Origin: an uncultured Petrimonas sp.
GTDB lineage: Bacteria > Bacteroidota > Bacteroidia > Bacteroidales > Dysgonomonadaceae
Direction: 5' to 3'
DNA: 7,463 bases
NCBI GenBank assembly: GCA_934621705.1
Contig: CAKTUP010000098.1
Span: forward strand, 1 to 7,463
Program-made: the position numbers and the translations under genes
Part shown: positions 5,640 through 7,463 of the stretch, piece after piece
How positions within the stretch are numbered: the stretch's first letter is position 1
Layout: every line of letters begins with the position of its first letter
The notes under the pieces: model-generated
Told to the model about the DNA's origin: nothing
Seen by the model: the letters and a program-made list of their open reading frames with translations, nothing else
Databases searched by the model: none

Positions 5640-6657
5640 AATGCGCTGCCTGAAACTGCTCCAGAAACCGCACATCGTTTTCCGAGAACATACGCAAATC
5701 TTTCACCTGATATTTCAGGTTCGTAATGCGCTCAATTCCCATCCCAAGAGCGTATCCTGTATAAACTTTGCTATCAATCCCGCAATTATCCAATACATTG
5801 GGATCGACCATTCCGCAACCCAGAATTTCCACCCAACCCGTGTATTTGCAGAAGGGACAACCTTTGCCACCACACAGGTTGCAGGAAATATCCATTTCGG
5901 CGCTGGGCTCGGTAAACGGGAAATACGACGGACGCAGGCGGATTTTTGTGTCGGCACCGAACATTTCTTTGGCAAAGAAAAGCAGTGCTTGTTTCAAGTC
6001 GGCAAACGATACGTCTTTGTCAACATACAACGCTTCCACCTGATGAAAAAAACAGTGCGCGCGGTACGAAATAGCTTCGTTGCGATACACCCGCCCCGGG
6101 CAAATAATGCGAATGGGTGGTTGTGTTTTTTCCATCACGCGAGTCTGCACAGACGATGTGTGCGTACGCAAAACAATATCGGGGTTGCTTTGAATGAAAA
6201 ACGTGTCTTGCATATCGCGTGCCGGATGGTCATCGGCAAAGTTGAGCGACGAGAAAACGTGCCAATCGTCTTCCACTTCGGGCCCTTCGGCAATGGAAAA
6301 TCCAAGTCGTTTAAAAATGTCACAAATTTCTTCCTTCACAATCGAGATCGGATGGCGCGTTCCCAAAGAAATTGGATAAGCCGTACGCGTTAAATCGATA
6401 TCGGTGTTTTGTTCTTTGTTGCTCTCGAACTGTTCTTTGAGCGATTGAATTTTCTCTTGTGCTTTCTGTTTCAGTTCGTTCAGTCTCATACCGACTTCGC
6501 GTTTCTGCTCCGGAGCAACGTTTCTAAAATCGTCCATCAGCACAGAAATGATGCCTTTTTTACTTAAGTATTTGATGCGCAACGCTTCCAACTCATCGGC
6601 ACCCGATGCTGCAAGCTGTTCTATTTCGGAAAGAAGTGCGTGAATTTTATCTAACAT
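5638..6657 (-). CDS. pheS: Phenylalanine--tRNA ligase alpha subunit PheS
   Basis: With the ATG at 6657 the protein has 339 residues, the usual length for Bacteroidales PheS, and begins M-L-D-K-I. It is the catalytic alpha subunit of the (alpha-beta)2 enzyme that charges tRNA-Phe with phenylalanine. Residues 1-85 form the N-terminal tRNA-binding coiled coil. The class II core follows, with T-H-T-S-S-V-Q-T-R at 165-173, F-H-Q-V-E at 204-208, F-P-F-T-E-P-S at 246-252 and motif 3, G-M-G-I-E-R, at 305-310. Four cysteines (259, 262, 267, 270) form a small zinc-ribbon-like loop also known in other bacterial PheS. The open frame extends ten codons upstream to a TTG at 6687, but that triplet lies within the promoter -7 box, so the ATG is preferred. 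pheT is not adjacent, and two toxin-antitoxin modules flank the gene. Confidence 0.97.
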   Translation of the reverse strand: MLDKIHALLSEIEQLAASGADELEALRIKYLSKKGIISVLMDDFRNVAPEQKREVGMRLNELKQKAQEKIQSLKEQFESNKEQNTDIDLTRTAYPISLGTRHPISIVKEEICDIFKRLGFSIAEGPEVEDDWHVFSSLNFADDHPARDMQDTFFIQSNPDIVLRTHTSSVQTRVMEKTQPPIRIICPGRVYRNEAISYRAHCFFHQVEALYVDKDVSFADLKQALLFFAKEMFGADTKIRLRPSYFPFTEPSAEMDISCNLCGGKGCPFCKYTGWVEILGCGMVDPNVLDNCGIDSKVYTGYALGMGIERITNLKYQVKDLRMFSENDVRFLEQFQAAH

Positions 6658-6684
6658 ACAATCTTTAGTGTCATTAATATTATG

Positions 6685-6692
6685 CAAAAATA
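6685..6692 (-). promoter_or_regulatory. -7 box of the pheS promoter
   Basis: On the minus strand this is TATTTTTG, an exact match to the Bacteroidota -7 consensus TAnnTTTG, 27 bases upstream of the preferred pheS ATG. Transcription would start near 6679, giving a short leader. No clear -33 TTG was seen at the usual distance. The TTG of an extended pheS frame is part of this box, which argues against that start. Confidence 0.65.
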
Positions 6693-6743
6693 CATTTTTC
6701 TCCGCTATTTACCGTGATTTTGAAGAAAGAAATCATTTCCGGC

Positions 6744-6758
6744 TGTTTTTGAAAAACA
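6744..6758. promoter_or_regulatory. Palindrome in the second toxin-antitoxin promoter (operator candidate)
   Basis: TGTTTTTGAAAAACA is a perfect 15-base palindrome around a central G, ending 5 bases before the -7 box at 6764. A second, 11-base palindrome, GAAATCATTTC, lies at 6729-6739, with its centre 17 bases from the first. The placement over the promoter spacer is right for autorepression by the antitoxin or its complex. Confidence 0.45.
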
Positions 6759-6763
6759 TATTG

Positions 6764-6771
6764 TATATTTG
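6764..6771 (+). promoter_or_regulatory. -7 box of the antitoxin-toxin (and perhaps tilS) promoter
   Basis: TATATTTG matches the Bacteroidota -7 consensus TAnnTTTG exactly and lies 31 bases upstream of the antitoxin ATG at 6803. A TTTTTG lies 12 bases before it, closer than the usual -33 spacing, so the upstream element is doubtful. It is divergent from the pheS -7 box about 75 bases away. Confidence 0.6.
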
Positions 6772-6802
6772 CAAGGAAAGAAAAAACGTAAAATAAAAAC
6801 AA

Positions 6803-7045
6803 ATGACAGTTTTAGAAAAAAAAGCTATTTTGATAAAATCTGTATTGGATGATTCGGTAGATGAAGCCGTATTAGATGAATTGGATTTGTTTTTCCGAAG
6901 CCTTAAACACAATAAAACAATAAATTACCCCTGTCAATATTCTATAAGTGAGGTGAGGGAAGGTGTTGAACGCTCTGTAAAACAAGTTGATGAAAATTTG
7001 TTCTTAACCCACGAAGAAGTGAAAAGCAGACATACAAGACTTTAA
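6803..7045 (+). CDS. Putative antitoxin of a ParE/RelE-type module
   Basis: This small acidic protein of 80 residues directly precedes a ParE/RelE-like toxin gene; its TAA stop abuts the toxin ATG with no bases between. Residues 1-36 look helical and may form the dimerising, DNA-binding part, though no textbook helix-turn-helix or ribbon-helix-helix can be assigned. The C-terminal half, from Y47-S-I-S-E-V-R-E-G-V-E to L-T-H-E-E-V-K-S-R at 68-76, follows the pattern seen in many Bacteroidota antitoxins, where this segment wraps around the toxin. The call rests mainly on size, position and this tail. The leader is A-rich, and an exact -7 box and a palindrome lie upstream, in keeping with autoregulation. 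Confidence 0.72.
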   Translation: MTVLEKKAILIKSVLDDSVDEAVLDELDLFFRSLKHNKTINYPCQYSISEVREGVERSVKQVDENLFLTHEEVKSRHTRL

Positions 7046-7348
7046 ATGAAAATAATTTGGTCGTTGGAAGCAGTCTCGGATTTAGACTCGATTTATGAGT
7101 TTTACTTCGAAAAAAGTCCACTGGCTGCATCAAATATTTATAATACGATTGTAGATGAAGTGGAAGTTTTGGCTCAATTTCCGCAAATAGCGGCTGTTGA
7201 AGAACTGTTAGCAGACTTGCCGCATACTTTCAGATCCTTAGTTGTTTTGAAAAAATATAAGATCGTTTATCGAGTTGAAAAAAGCAGGGTTATTATAGAT
7301 AAAGTTTGGGATTGCAGACAAAATCCTGATAATCTGAAAATTGAATAG
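7046..7348 (+). CDS. ParE/RelE superfamily toxin
   Basis: The 100-residue protein has the layout of the ParE/RelE toxin fold: a first strand with Trp5, a long helix starting S-L-E-A-V-S-D-L-D-S-I-Y, a second helix with A27-A28 through E40, then the beta sheet with R63-S-L-V-V-L and Y71-K-I-V-Y-R, and the closing strand I-I-D-K-V-W-D-C-R-Q-N-P. The end pattern R-x-N-P is typical of ParE-like proteins. ParE members poison DNA gyrase and RelE members cut mRNA on the ribosome; the sequence does not decide between them, though the overall pattern is nearer to ParE. It is immediately downstream of its likely antitoxin and ends 24 bases before the tilS start, so tilS may be read from the same transcript. 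Confidence 0.87.
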   Translation: MKIIWSLEAVSDLDSIYEFYFEKSPLAASNIYNTIVDEVEVLAQFPQIAAVEELLADLPHTFRSLVVLKKYKIVYRVEKSRVIIDKVWDCRQNPDNLKIE

Positions 7349-7372
7349 AATAGTATTACATCTCCTTCTCAC

Positions 7373-7463
7373 GTGCTTCAAAAAACTAAATCATATATTG
7401 CCGAAAAAGGTTTGTTGGAAACAGATGCCACGTTAATCGTCGGATTTAGCGGCGGAGCAGATT
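7373..7463 (+). CDS. tilS: tRNA(Ile)-lysidine synthase TilS, 5' end only
   Basis: Only the first 30 codons are in the window. They begin at a GTG (7373) and end within the PP-loop motif V-G-F-S-G-G-A-D (23-30), which corresponds to the S-G-G-x-D-S ATP-binding signature of the N-type ATP pyrophosphatases. Together with the N-terminal helix (Q-K-T-K-S-Y-I-A-E-K-G-L-L) this matches TilS of Bacteroidota. TilS changes the wobble cytidine of the tRNA-Ile CAU anticodon to lysidine and is normally essential. No ATG occurs in frame upstream after the TAG stop at 7346-7348, so GTG is the most likely start. Other PP-loop enzymes, such as TtcA, cannot be fully excluded from so short a piece. Confidence 0.8.
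   Translation, partial: MLQKTKSYIAEKGLLETDATLIVGFSGGAD

Noticed and set aside
5870..5920. Four-cysteine cluster in PheS as an unusual insertion
   Set aside because: The CxxC...CxxC loop in this position occurs in PheS of many bacteria, so it is an ordinary variant.
5641..6393. 250-codon open frame on the plus strand opposite pheS
   Set aside because: Entirely antisense to pheS, with no recognisable motif.
1..7463. A new defence or mobile system spanning the window
   Set aside because: No nuclease-helicase set, transposase, integrase, reverse transcriptase or phage gene is present. The accessory content is two small type II toxin-antitoxin modules.

Overview
The window looks like chromosomal DNA from the phylum Bacteroidota, most likely the order Bacteroidales. 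The reasons are: two exact TAnnTTTG promoter boxes (the Bacteroidota sigma -7 element) in front of pheS and of a toxin-antitoxin pair; A-rich leaders without Shine-Dalgarno sequences; a PheS and a SufB that read like Bacteroidales proteins; and a Bacteroidota-restricted envelope protein (DUF4831 type). No phage, insertion sequence, CRISPR array, tRNA or rRNA was seen.

Left part (1-2317, minus strand). A tyrosine-rich lipoprotein gene runs off the left edge. Upstream of it stands a complete sufB (Fe-S cluster scaffold subunit), closed by a clear intrinsic terminator and with no sufC, sufD or sufS beside it. The sufB leader holds a promoter-like pair, a 9+9 bp inverted repeat over that promoter, and a hairpin followed by six T.

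Middle part (2318-5640). A periplasmic YceI-like protein gene on the plus strand ends in a terminator whose stem overlaps the stop codon of the convergent gene. Convergent to it is a minus-strand run, read right to left: pheS, a DUF6364-like antitoxin, a PIN-domain toxin, a DUF4831 secreted protein and a DUF3298/RsiV-like lipoprotein. Junctions within the run are tight: TAATG between antitoxin and toxin, ATGA between toxin and DUF4831, and 34 bp before the lipoprotein. Two heptanucleotide tandem arrays lie exactly at the ends of pheS and of the DUF4831 gene.

Right part (5638-7463). pheS (phenylalanyl-tRNA synthetase alpha subunit) is divergent from a second toxin-antitoxin pair (small antitoxin plus ParE/RelE-like toxin). 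That pair is followed after 24 bp by the start of tilS (tRNA-Ile lysidine synthase), cut by the window edge. pheS is therefore bracketed by two unrelated toxin-antitoxin modules and sits near a second essential translation gene. Sampled stretches of both modules are poorer in G+C than sampled stretches of their neighbours, which fits later acquisition.

No wholly new multi-gene system is evident. The most noteworthy points are the orphan sufB with its structured leader, the two period-7 arrays placed at stop codons, and the two toxin-antitoxin modules packed against essential or envelope genes with candidate operators.
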